A program made the position numbers and the translations under genes. Source: Betaproteobacteria bacterium (lineage in GTDB: Bacteria > Pseudomonadota > Gammaproteobacteria > Burkholderiales > JAHFRG01). From it: 48,172 bases of DNA. Where the stretch lies: positions 1 to 48,172 of the forward strand of contig JAHFRG010000002.1 of NCBI GenBank assembly GCA_023258935.1, given 5' to 3'. The notes beneath the pieces are model-generated. The model saw nothing but the letters and a program-made list of their open reading frames with translations. It did not search any database and had not been told where the DNA came from. This document shows, in pieces, positions 6,795-14,756 of the stretch (position 1 is the stretch's first letter; the number at the start of each line of letters is the position of its first letter).

Positions 6795-7892
6795 TTATTT
6801 CTTGTAAATTGCTCCCAGTATGCGCTCGCCTTTGGCGCCGGTTGTTTGCGACAGATTCCCCGGTTTCCCCTCGATCGTCTGCCAGGCCAGCCAGGCGAAC
6901 GCGTAGGCCTCAAGCGTTTGCGGATTGATTCCCAGCGCATCGGTAACATCGGTTTCAATTCCCGGCAAGGCTTGGCGCAACTTCTCAACCAGTGTCTTGT
7001 TGCGCGCGCCGCCGCCGCACAAATAAATATCCTCAGCGCCTGGGCAGTATTCTGAAACTGCTTGCGCGATACTTTGCACAGTCAACGCCAATAGCGTGGC
7101 CTGCACGTCGCGAGATGCTTCTTTTCCTGACAAAAAACCGTTCAGCCACCGCAGATTGAATTGTTCACGCCCGCAGCTTTTTGGTGGTGACTGCCTGAAA
7201 AAAGGATGGGTAAGCAAGTGTTTCAATAATTCGGGAATGATTCTCCCGCTTGCTGCCCACGCGCCATCTACATCGAAACGCTGCCCGGTTTGGGTTTCGC
7301 ACCAGGCATCCAACAGCATGTTGCCAGGACCGCAGTCAAAGCCGAAATAGGTGCCTTTGGGCGGCAAGTTGGTGAGATTGCTGATGCCCCCGATATTCAC
7401 GATTACCCGGTGCGTATTCCGCTTGGGAAAAAGCGCGTAGTGAAACGCAGGCACCAGCGGCGCGCCGTTCCCTCCTGCTGCGATGTCGCGGCTGCGGAAA
7501 TCACACACCACGCTGATTCCGCACAACTCGGTGAGCAGGGCAGCGTTGCAAAGTTGCAGGCTGTAGCCTTGTTGCGGATTGTGGCGCACTGTCTGCCCAT
7601 GACAGCCGATAGCGACTATTTGTTCCGGCTTGGCGCGCGCCTGCGCCAGCAATTCATTGGCTACCGCGGCATAGCAACGCGCAAGCTCGTTTGCGGCAAG
7701 CATCGCATGGTGCAATTCATTCTCGTTAGGATGCTGCAGCAACAACAGTTGCTTGCGTAATGCTTCGCTATAAGGCCGGTAAACATGATGACGCAGTCGC
7801 CATGGGCTATGGCTGAAGTCTGCGAGCACCGCGTCCACGCCATCGAGACTGGTGCCGGACATGAGCCCGACATAGAGTTGCAGAGCTTTCAA
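6795..7892 (-). CDS. anmK: Anhydro-N-acetylmuramic acid kinase
   Basis: A cytoplasmic peptidoglycan-recycling enzyme that cleaves and phosphorylates 1,6-anhydro-MurNAc to MurNAc-6-phosphate with ATP. The 365-residue protein begins YVGLMSGTSLDGVDAVL, with the family phosphate-binding GTSLDG motif. The actin-like fold motifs GCHGQTVRH, NIGGISNLT and FDCGPGNMLLDAW, and the late LCGGGARN, are all present. The only start that gives the full N-terminus is a TTG at 7892. In related genomes I recall an M23 peptidase gene between anmK and tyrS; here there are only 328 bp. Confidence 0.95.
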   Translation of the reverse strand: MKALQLYVGLMSGTSLDGVDAVLADFSHSPWRLRHHVYRPYSEALRKQLLLLQHPNENELHHAMLAANELARCYAAVANELLAQARAKPEQIVAIGCHGQTVRHNPQQGYSLQLCNAALLTELCGISVVCDFRSRDIAAGGNGAPLVPAFHYALFPKRNTHRVIVNIGGISNLTNLPPKGTYFGFDCGPGNMLLDAWCETQTGQRFDVDGAWAASGRIIPELLKHLLTHPFFRQSPPKSCGREQFNLRWLNGFLSGKEASRDVQATLLALTVQSIAQAVSEYCPGAEDIYLCGGGARNKTLVEKLRQALPGIETDVTDALGINPQTLEAYAFAWLAWQTIEGKPGNLSQTTGAKGERILGAIYKK

Positions 7893-8220
7893 GGGCAGGG
7901 AAACCTAACTGAGCGAAGCTTAATCGAGCTTGGCGAAATGGGCGCCACGTGCCAACGCGAGCTGGGAGATCAAAGGCTCGATCACGGTGTAGAACACCGG
8001 CTTAAGCTGCGGCGTGATCGGTGGCCCTTCCGGAACGGCTGCGTGCGAGCGCCGCCTGAATTGGGGCATGAGCCGCATTGCCTTTTGCGCTAGAATTACG
8101 TCTTTAGTGTCTATCATTAGTTTTTTTAAAGACTCGTAAGCCACGCAGTGTAACAAAAAACCAGGTAATGGCAAAACGATCCCACAAAAATTTCCGCAAC
8201 ACTACAAGATTGAGAGTGGA
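7893..8220. other. 328-bp anmK-tyrS intergenic region
   Basis: No gene is recognised here. The minus strand has an 84-codon open frame (7920-8174; a shorter start at the ATG at 8117), whose product has no motif I know and whose stop is 27 bp before anmK. It may be a remnant or chance. The region must hold the divergent promoters of anmK and tyrS; TAGAAT at 8091-8096 is the only good -10 hexamer, without a well-placed -35. Confidence 0.5.
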
Positions 8221-9420
8221 ATGAGCTCAACAGCACATGCCCTGCAAATCATCAAACGCGGCTGCGATGAGTTGCTGGTCGAAGAGGAACTGCAACAAAA
8301 ACTAAAGACCGGAAGACCTCTGCGGGTTAAAGCCGGTTTTGATCCGACTGCGCCTGACTTGCATCTTGGCCATACTGTGTTGCTCAACAAAATGCGCCAG
8401 TTGCAGGACCTCGGGCATCACGCATTATTCCTGATTGGCGATTTCACCGGAATGATCGGTGATCCCAGCGGCAAGAACGCTACCCGACCGCCGCTTTCGC
8501 GCAAGGAAATCGCTGAAAACGCAAAAACCTATACCGGTCAGGTATTCAAAATCCTGAAAAAGGAACAAACCGAAGTGGTGTTTAACTCGAGCTGGATGGA
8601 TAAATTCAGCTCAGCCGACATGATCAGGCTGGCGGCAACCTACACCGTGGCGCGCATGCTGGAGCGCGATGATTTCGGCAAGCGCTATAAAAGCAATCAA
8701 GCTATCGCCATCCACGAATTTCTCTATCCACTGGTGCAGGGTTACGACTCGGTAGCGCTTAAAGCCGACCTGGAACTGGGTGGCACCGACCAGAAGTTCA
8801 ATCTGTTGATGGGTCGCGAGATGCAAAAGCATTTTGGGCAAGTGCCGCAGTGCGTACTAACCATGCCGCTTTTGGAAGGACTGGACGGCATTAACAAGAT
8901 GTCCAAGTCGCTGGGCAACTACGTGGGCATTACCGAGCCGCCGCAGGAAATCTTCGGCAAGCTGATGTCGGTTTCCGACGAGTTGATGTGGCGCTACATC
9001 GATTTGCTGTCTTTCGAGCCGCTCGATGAAATAGCGCACTGGAAAAAGGAAGTGCAGGATGGCCGCAATCCACGTGACATCAAAGTTATTTTTGCCCAGG
9101 AAATCGTGACCCGGTTTCACGGTAAAAAAGCCGCAGATAAGGCGCTCACCGATTTTGAGGCGCGTTTCAAGCAGGGCGCCCTGCCCGATGACATGCCGGA
9201 TATCACATTGCATGCGGGGGATTCCGGCATGGGGATTGCGCAGATGTTGAAGCAGGCAGGGTTGACAGCAAGCACCTCGGAAGCCCTGCGCATGTTGGAA
9301 CAGGGTGGAGTAAAGCTGGACGGCGAAAAAGTCAGCGATAAATCACTCAAATTAAGCAGAGGAAAGACTGTTGTGGTGCAGGTCGGCAAACGCAAATTTG
9401 CCAGAATCAAGCTAGTCTGA
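8221..9420 (+). CDS. tyrS: Tyrosyl-tRNA synthetase
   Basis: Class I synthetase charging tRNA-Tyr in the cytoplasm. The 399-residue protein has the ATP-binding HIGH-type motif HLGHT at about residues 47-51 and KMSKS at 226-230. A C-terminal S4 RNA-binding domain follows (about 335-399: LRMLEQGGVKLDGEKVSDKS). The GFDPTAPDLHLGH signature and the AIHEFLYPLVQGYDSVAL stretch place it in the TyrZ-like branch common in proteobacteria. A GAGAGTGGA ribosome site lies just before the ATG. birA follows 12 bp downstream, so tyrS likely heads a tyrS-birA-coaX-SPOR transcript. Confidence 0.96.
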   Translation: MSSTAHALQIIKRGCDELLVEEELQQKLKTGRPLRVKAGFDPTAPDLHLGHTVLLNKMRQLQDLGHHALFLIGDFTGMIGDPSGKNATRPPLSRKEIAENAKTYTGQVFKILKKEQTEVVFNSSWMDKFSSADMIRLAATYTVARMLERDDFGKRYKSNQAIAIHEFLYPLVQGYDSVALKADLELGGTDQKFNLLMGREMQKHFGQVPQCVLTMPLLEGLDGINKMSKSLGNYVGITEPPQEIFGKLMSVSDELMWRYIDLLSFEPLDEIAHWKKEVQDGRNPRDIKVIFAQEIVTRFHGKKAADKALTDFEARFKQGALPDDMPDITLHAGDSGMGIAQMLKQAGLTASTSEALRMLEQGGVKLDGEKVSDKSLKLSRGKTVVVQVGKRKFARIKLV

Positions 9421-9432
9421 AGCAACCCGTAT

Positions 9433-10416
9433 ATGAAACCCTTAACTTTCGCCGTGCTGCGGATTCTCGCGGATGGCGAATTCCACTCCGGCGAGGATCT
9501 GGCGCACAAGCTCAATATCTCTCGCGCGACCATCTGGAATGCATTAAAAGGGGCTGATGAAGCGGGATTGACCTTGTACAAAATCCGCGGGCGCGGTTAC
9601 CGCCTGGCCGAACCTCTGCAGTGGCTGGATAGAACGAAAATCGCTTCAGCACTGGGCGCTCAGGCAAACAGGTTTAATCTGGAACTAATCGATTGCGCCG
9701 ACTCGACTAATACCTTGCTCATGCAAAAAGCGGCGCTTGGCGCAGTACCTGGCAGCGTGATAGCAGCGGAACTGCAAACGCACGGGCGCGGCAGGCGCGG
9801 CAGAAGCTGGCACTCCAATTTGGGCGGAGCGCTGACTTTTTCCCTGCTATGGCGCTTCAATCAAGGCGTGGGTTTACTTTCCGGCTTAAGCTTGGCGGTG
9901 GGAGTGGCGCTGCTGCGCGCGCTTAAGTCGCTCGGTGTGGATGGTATGGCATTGAAATGGCCTAATGACCTAATGCATCATAATTGCAAGCTTGCCGGCA
10001 TTCTCATCGAAGTGCAGGGGGATGTGCTGGGGCCAAGCTCAGCCGTCATCGGCATCGGCATCAACTTCAAGCTATCGGAACAAGCCAAAAAGCTCATTGG
10101 CCAGCCGGCAACGGATCTGTATTCAATCACTAAGATATTGCCGGAGCGCAATCTGGCACTGGGCTGCATGCTGGGACACCTGGCCCAAGTGTTGAACACT
10201 TTTGCTGTACAGGGATTTGGCGGATTGCGGGCAGAATGGGTAGAACACCATGTTTACCACAATAAAAACGTGAGGATCATGCTTCCCGACAATGCCGCCG
10301 ATGAAGGCATGGTGACAGGTGTGGACAATGAGGGTGCGCTGTTGCTTAAAACACGCGGCGGCGAGCGCCGTTACAGCACTGGGGAAATCAGTCTGCGTGC
10401 GGGGCAAACGGAATGA
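9433..10416 (+). CDS. birA: Bifunctional biotin-protein ligase and biotin operon repressor
   Basis: Attaches biotin to the biotin carboxyl carrier protein of acetyl-CoA carboxylase through biotinyl-5'-AMP. The 327-residue protein has an N-terminal winged helix (about residues 3-60: LADGEFHSGEDLAHKLNISR), so it may also repress biotin genes as E. coli BirA does. The ligase core has the biotinyl-AMP loop GRGRRGRSW at 118-126, KWPNDL near residue 175 and the KLAGIL lysine segment. A short C-terminal SH3-like domain ends the protein. It overlaps coaX by 4 bp (ATGA), showing tight coupling. Confidence 0.95.
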   Translation: MKPLTFAVLRILADGEFHSGEDLAHKLNISRATIWNALKGADEAGLTLYKIRGRGYRLAEPLQWLDRTKIASALGAQANRFNLELIDCADSTNTLLMQKAALGAVPGSVIAAELQTHGRGRRGRSWHSNLGGALTFSLLWRFNQGVGLLSGLSLAVGVALLRALKSLGVDGMALKWPNDLMHHNCKLAGILIEVQGDVLGPSSAVIGIGINFKLSEQAKKLIGQPATDLYSITKILPERNLALGCMLGHLAQVLNTFAVQGFGGLRAEWVEHHVYHNKNVRIMLPDNAADEGMVTGVDNEGALLLKTRGGERRYSTGEISLRAGQTE

Positions 10417-11138
10417 TACTGGCGATCGACGCGGGCAACAGCCGCATCAAATGGGGCATGCATCATGGCGCTTGGCTCGGTTTGGGGACAACCGCGCATG
10501 CCGAAGTTTACAGTTTGCGCGATGCATGGCAAAACTTGCCAGCGCCCGATTGCATCGTCATAGCCAATGTTGCCGGGGAGAAAGTCGGATCCACATTGCA
10601 ACAGTTGGTTAAAGATTTCCACGTTAAGGTGCATTGGGTCAGCGCGCGCGATTTTCAATGCGGGGTGCGCAATAGCTATATCATGCCTTCGCAACTGGGT
10701 GCTGACCGTTGGGCCGCGGCGATTGCAGCATGGCATTTTTGCCATGAGGCATGTGTGGTGGTGAATGCCGGCACCGCGGTGACGGTTGACGTCTTGTCTG
10801 CCGACGGAGTTTTTTTGGGCGGCTTGATTATTCCGGGCATATCGCTGATGCGCGAGTCACTGGCAAAAAATACCGCAGCTCTTAAGCTTGAGCATGGTGA
10901 ATTCAAACCATTTCCAGTCAATACTGCGGACGCGATAGAAAGCGGAGCCGTGCTGGCCTTATGTGGCGCCGTAGAAAGCATGAGAAGCGCGCTGCGCGCA
11001 GGCAAAGCCCCCCAATGTTTGCTGAGCGGTGGCAGCGCCAAGGATTTGCATCCGCATCTTAAGCCGCCAACCAAAGTGATGGATAATCTGGTGCTGGAAG
11101 GTTTGGTCGTAATCGCTGCAGAGGACGCCGCAAAGTGA
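10413..11138 (+). CDS. coaX: Type III pantothenate kinase
   Basis: First step of coenzyme A synthesis, ATP-dependent phosphorylation of pantothenate, by the CoaX type, which has a different fold from E. coli CoaA. The 241-residue protein has the phosphate loop DAGNSRIKWG at residues 5-14, the substrate stretch LGADRWAAAIAAW near 94-106 and NAGTAVTVDVL near 119-129. The ASKHA-type layout and length are standard. It overlaps birA by 4 bp and the SPOR gene by 4 bp. The birA-coaX pairing is common because both serve acyl metabolism cofactors. Confidence 0.95.
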   Translation: MILAIDAGNSRIKWGMHHGAWLGLGTTAHAEVYSLRDAWQNLPAPDCIVIANVAGEKVGSTLQQLVKDFHVKVHWVSARDFQCGVRNSYIMPSQLGADRWAAAIAAWHFCHEACVVVNAGTAVTVDVLSADGVFLGGLIIPGISLMRESLAKNTAALKLEHGEFKPFPVNTADAIESGAVLALCGAVESMRSALRAGKAPQCLLSGGSAKDLHPHLKPPTKVMDNLVLEGLVVIAAEDAAK

Positions 11139-11830
11139 AATGGATTTTTTACCTGTTGTTGCTCGCCAACGTCGTCTTTTTTGCCTACACTCAACTGGAC
11201 GCAGGCAACGGCAACGCGCAGTATGCGCACCAGCTCAATGTTGACAAAATCAAGCTGCTCAAACCCGGGGAAATGCCGGCTGCGCCGGCTATGAAACCTG
11301 TCGCAAAACTGGAGACAAAGATTACCACGACGGTGGCCAAGCCCGTAGTTTGCTTGGAATGGGGAAGCTTTGCCGGTGAAGAACAAGCGCGCGCGCAGCA
11401 GACTCTGGACAAACTGCAACTGGGAGCAAAACTCGGGAGCCGGGCAGTGGAGGAAGGCACAACCTACTGGGTTTATATCCCGCCGCTCGGGAGCAAGAAA
11501 GACGCGGAAAAGAAAATATCCGAGATCAAGGCGAGCGGCGTAACTGAATATTTTCTGGTGCAGGACGGACAATGGAAGAACGCGATCTCGCTTAACCTGT
11601 TCAAAAACGAAGACCTGGCGCGGAAATATCTCGCTGAACTTCAGACAAAAGGAGTGAAGTCGGCTGTCATCGGAGAGCGAGGTCACCAAGGCAAGCGAAC
11701 TTCGTTCCAGATTCGCGACGCGGGGGGCGAACTGGCAAACAAGCTTGCAGAATTACAGCGAGATTTTCCCGGCAGCGAGTTGAAGGCAGTGGACTGTCCA
11801 AACCCCGAAAGCACCAGCGCATCGCGCTAA
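11135..11830 (+). CDS. SPOR-domain membrane protein
   Basis: A 231-residue protein with an N-terminal hydrophobic helix (residues 2-20, MKWIFYLLLLANVVFFAY). A linker of about 50 residues leads to a first SPOR-like module starting at CLEWGSFAGEEQARAQQTL (about residue 73). A second region (SLNLFKNEDLARKYLAELQ) looks like a degenerate repeat of the same kind. SPOR domains bind denuded glycan strands at the division septum, so a septal envelope role is likely by family knowledge. The GTG start overlaps the coaX stop by 4 bp. It converges with the GlcD-like gene, 9 bp between stops. Confidence 0.85.
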   Translation: MKWIFYLLLLANVVFFAYTQLDAGNGNAQYAHQLNVDKIKLLKPGEMPAAPAMKPVAKLETKITTTVAKPVVCLEWGSFAGEEQARAQQTLDKLQLGAKLGSRAVEEGTTYWVYIPPLGSKKDAEKKISEIKASGVTEYFLVQDGQWKNAISLNLFKNEDLARKYLAELQTKGVKSAVIGERGHQGKRTSFQIRDAGGELANKLAELQRDFPGSELKAVDCPNPESTSASR

Positions 11831-11839
11831 AGAGGTTCT

Positions 11840-13207
11840 CTAAGGAAACAATTTCCCGGGATTGAGGATATTGTTGGGGTCAAAGACACGCTTGATGTCT
11901 TGCATCAAGGCCATTGTGGGCGCGTCGATTTCTCTTGCCACAAAGGCACGCTTCTCACTTCCCACTCCATGCTCACCGGAGAGCGTGCCGTTCAGCCTCA
12001 GCACCAGATCGAATACTTCGCTCAAGCAGGATTCCGCGCGCCGCATCTGCTCCGCATCGCCGGGGTCCACCAGCAGGTTGACGTGAATATTGCCGTTGCC
12101 GGCGTGGCCGAAATTGACGTTGGCAACTTTATATTGTTTGCTCAGGCTGGATAGTCCTTGCAGCAACTCAGGCAACTTTGACACCGGCACCACAATATCC
12201 TCGTTGATTTTTTTCGGCGCGATGTCGCGCAAAAGCGGCGCCAGTGCCTTGCGCGCCGCCCATAAGGCCTTGGCATCGCTCACCGCCTGCGCTTTCAGCA
12301 AGCCGGAGTTGCTGCACGCGGGCAATATTGCTTCCCGCGCTGCCGCGACTTCATTTTGCGAACCGTCCACCTCAATTATCAACATGGCACAGGTGTTATC
12401 AGGCAGCAGGTGTGGATGATGAGCGCGAATCAGTTCCAGTGAACCCGCGTCCAGAAATTCCAGCGCACTTGGCATCTCGGGCTGGGACATGATGGCGATA
12501 ATTGCCTGCGCGCAGCTCGCAGCGTCGCGATAGTGGGCGGTGATGCCTTCCGCGAAAGCAGGTAACGGGCTGAGCTTTAACGTGGCCTCGGTAATGATGG
12601 CCAGCGTGCCTTCGGAACCGATGATAAGCCGGGTGAGATCGTAGCCCACCACGCCCTTGGTGGTGTAGCAGCCGGTTTTAATCGCTTCCCCCGTGCCGGT
12701 GACCGCTTTTAATCCCAGCACATGATCACGTGCCGTGCCGTATTTCACGGCATGCGGACCGCCGGCGCCGGTTGCAAGGTTGCCGCCGATGCTGCAATAC
12801 GCGGCGCTGGATGGATCCGGCGGCCAGAAAAATCCGTGCGTTTTTACTGCGTCCTGCACTTCCTGGTTAAGCACACCCGGCTCGGCGACGATCACCCGGT
12901 TTGCGGAGTCAATGGACAGAATACGGCGCATGCGTTCCAGCGAAAGCGCCACGCCGCCTTGCTCGGGCAGGCTGCCGCCCGAAGTGCCGGTGCCGCGCCC
13001 GCGTGCAGTGACCGGGACCTTGTATTCGTTGCACATCCCGACGATAGCCTGCACTTGTGCCGCATCAGTGGGGAATGCCACGGCTTCAGGCGGGAAAATC
13101 TTGCGGGTGTTATCGTAGGAATACGCGTAACAGTCCACCGGGTCGGTGTACAGATTTTGCGCGGGCAGGACCTGCTGCAGACGGCTCGAAAATTCTCTGG
13201 GAAGCAT
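11840..13207 (-). CDS. FAD-linked oxidase, GlcD / D-lactate dehydrogenase family
   Basis: A 455-residue flavoprotein of the vanillyl-alcohol oxidase superfamily, likely oxidising a 2-hydroxy acid such as glycolate or D-lactate. The FAD-binding domain spans about residues 35-215, with VTARGRGTGTSGGSLPEQGG, PDPSSAAYCSIGGNLATGAG and LIIGSEGTLAIITEATLKL. The C-terminal substrate domain has the metal/substrate motif NFGHAGNGNIHVNLL and GEHGVGSEKR. This matches GlcD and Dld-type enzymes equally, so no symbol is given. A GlcF-like C-terminus at the start of the window could be its partner. No glcE is present between them. Confidence 0.9.
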   Translation of the reverse strand: MLPREFSSRLQQVLPAQNLYTDPVDCYAYSYDNTRKIFPPEAVAFPTDAAQVQAIVGMCNEYKVPVTARGRGTGTSGGSLPEQGGVALSLERMRRILSIDSANRVIVAEPGVLNQEVQDAVKTHGFFWPPDPSSAAYCSIGGNLATGAGGPHAVKYGTARDHVLGLKAVTGTGEAIKTGCYTTKGVVGYDLTRLIIGSEGTLAIITEATLKLSPLPAFAEGITAHYRDAASCAQAIIAIMSQPEMPSALEFLDAGSLELIRAHHPHLLPDNTCAMLIIEVDGSQNEVAAAREAILPACSNSGLLKAQAVSDAKALWAARKALAPLLRDIAPKKINEDIVVPVSKLPELLQGLSSLSKQYKVANVNFGHAGNGNIHVNLLVDPGDAEQMRRAESCLSEVFDLVLRLNGTLSGEHGVGSEKRAFVAREIDAPTMALMQDIKRVFDPNNILNPGKLFP

Positions 13208-13372
13208 TGAAAAAGTTAGAATCCGGTTGACAAAAGAGAATTATAGCAAGGAGAGAAGTTTGCCCCGGCAACTCGCAGCAGGCTAAACTTTGACTTTCGG
13301 CATATATAATCAGAGGTTCCTTAACTCTAAAAATGTTTTATACTTAGCTACAAGTCATCAAGGAAAAAAGTT

Positions 13373-13510
13373 ATGTTACTCGCGACATTCTACATTTTGG
13401 CGATCACGCTGATTATTCTGCACTACACCGGATGGCTGGCGAAGCATAATCTGGAATGGCTGTTATATGTCATGGCGCTTACGGTGTTCCCCGCGGTGCT
13501 TTGGCTGTAG
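13373..13510 (+). CDS. Small two-helix membrane protein (45 aa)
   Basis: A 45-codon ORF from the ATG at 13373 to the TAG at 13508-13510, preceded by an AAGGA site at 13360-13364. The product is almost wholly hydrophobic: helix one at about residues 2-18 (LLATFYILAITLIILHY), a short polar turn (GWLAKHNLE), and helix two at about 29-45. A turn of that charge between two helices suggests both ends on one side of the inner membrane. I do not recognise the family. It stands alone between the divergent GlcD-like gene and convergent rfaE2. TATAAT (13305-13310) and TATACT (13339-13344) are possible -10 boxes, both without a good -35. Confidence 0.6.
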   Translation: MLLATFYILAITLIILHYTGWLAKHNLEWLLYVMALTVFPAVLWL

Positions 13511-13531
13511 CAGGATTGTCTTGAGGCGAGA

Positions 13532-14017
13532 TCACGCCTCACGAATTTTTGCAAGCAGCGCGGTCGTTGACCTTTCGTAGGTAAAAGGAAGCGAATACAC
13601 CTTTCCGCCCCAGCCTGAAACCTCCTTCGCCCCCACGATATTTTCCACTTTCCAGTCCCCGCCTTTTACCAAAATATCCGGACTGCAAGAGAGAATCAAA
13701 GCCAGCGGCGTATCCTCATCGAACCAGGTGACCAGGCTTACCGACCCCAGGGCCGCCACCACAGCCATGCGGTCTTGCAGGCTGTTTAACGGCCGGCCGC
13801 TCCCTTTGTTGAGGCGCTTGACCGAAGCATCCGAATTGACTCCGACGATGAGACTTGCGCCTAATGCTCGCGCTTGGGCGAGGTAAGTGACATGACCGCG
13901 GTGCAGGAGCTCGAAACAGCCATTGGTGAACACTCGTGGCCGGGGCAGAGTTTTGAGACGCGTCGCGAGGAGACCGGGCTCGCACAGCTTGTGTTCGAAA
14001 TCAGGGGCAGGGTACAT
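13532..14017 (-). CDS. rfaE2: D-glycero-beta-D-manno-heptose 1-phosphate adenylyltransferase
   Basis: Transfers AMP from ATP to heptose 1-phosphate, giving ADP-heptose for the LPS inner core. The 161-residue protein is the stand-alone nucleotidyltransferase half of HldE. It has FTNGCFELLHRGHVTYLAQA (HxGH motif HRGH at about residues 40-43) and the late YERSTTALLAKI corresponding to the family's ISTT-type motif. The kinase half (HldA/RfaE1) is not in the window. It lies on the same strand downstream of the diaA/gmhA gene, which could supply an earlier step. A GAGGCG/CGCCTC hairpin overlaps its stop codon. Confidence 0.93.
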   Translation of the reverse strand: MYPAPDFEHKLCEPGLLATRLKTLPRPRVFTNGCFELLHRGHVTYLAQARALGASLIVGVNSDASVKRLNKGSGRPLNSLQDRMAVVAALGSVSLVTWFDEDTPLALILSCSPDILVKGGDWKVENIVGAKEVSGWGGKVYSLPFTYERSTTALLAKIREA

Positions 14018-14150
14018 GGCTTTTAGATTTCTGAGTGTATCACGCCCCGGCGAGTTCTCTGCGCTAGCGGTTGAGTTCCCGCCTTAAGGAAGGTGCTGTC
14101 GAACAGGAAGGAAGAAAGCAAAAAAATAAAAAGGGATCTATTCAAACTAC

Positions 14151-14756
14151 CTATCGAGAAACTTTTGTATCAGCCTCATCAGTATACTCAAACACCTTGA
14201 CAACTTTCTCCACTCCGCTAGTGGTGCTGGCAATTTTGGCGGCGTCGTCCGCTTCCGCGTGGTTCACGATGCCCATCAGGTAAACCACTTTATTTTCCGT
14301 CACAACTTTGACCCAGTTAGGCTGGAATTTCCTCGCCTCGATGAAGCGCGACTTTACCTTGGTAGTAATCAGGGTGTCATTACTGCGCGAGCCCAATGAA
14401 GTGGGCTCTGCAACAACCAACTCGTTAGTGATGCTTCGCACGTTCTGAACGTCTTTCACTGTTTTTTCGATTCCCGACCTGACTTCTTCCGACGGCACTT
14501 CTCCGGTAATCAGCACGTTGCGGTCGTAGCTGGTGATGTTGACGTGAATGGTGTCGCTGTACTTCTTGAAGTTCTCAGAGATTCGGTTCTGTGCTTTCAG
14601 TTCAATGTTTTCGTCTTCGAACATTGCCGCATTGGTGCGGCGATCTTCCGCAACCAGCACGCCGCCGCCGGCGGCAGAGGTAGCAACTACTGCAACACAG
14701 CCTTGCAAAGCGGCAATAATCAAAGCCAGAAAAACAAATGATAAATAGCGCATCAT
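14151..14756 (-). CDS. BON-domain outer-membrane lipoprotein (DolP-like)
   Basis: A lipoprotein of 201 residues. The signal sequence MMRYLSFVFLALIIAALQGC ends in a lipobox with the acylated cysteine at residue 20. Two BON domains follow, about 48-115 (HVNITSYDRNVLITGEVPS) and 125-195 (VKVVTENKVVYLMGIVNHAEA). This is the architecture of E. coli DolP (YraP), which binds anionic phospholipid at division sites and supports outer-membrane integrity. I chose the ATG at 14756, which has a GGGAG site just upstream. It overlaps the diaA/gmhA stop by 4 bp. The order lpoA-yraN-diaA-dolP is the same as in E. coli. Confidence 0.92.
   Translation of the reverse strand: MMRYLSFVFLALIIAALQGCVAVVATSAAGGGVLVAEDRRTNAAMFEDENIELKAQNRISENFKKYSDTIHVNITSYDRNVLITGEVPSEEVRSGIEKTVKDVQNVRSITNELVVAEPTSLGSRSNDTLITTKVKSRFIEARKFQPNWVKVVTENKVVYLMGIVNHAEADDAAKIASTTSGVEKVVKVFEYTDEADTKVSR

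Noticed and set aside
10676..11689. 337-codon minus-strand ORF
   Set aside because: Shadow of coaX and the SPOR gene, both of which have clear family motifs on the plus strand; the product has no recognisable domain.
13523..13540. GAGGCG/CGCCTC hairpin between the 45-aa ORF and rfaE2 as a terminator
   Set aside because: Only 6 bp, it overlaps the rfaE2 stop codon and the T tract follows only after ACGAA; too weak to call.
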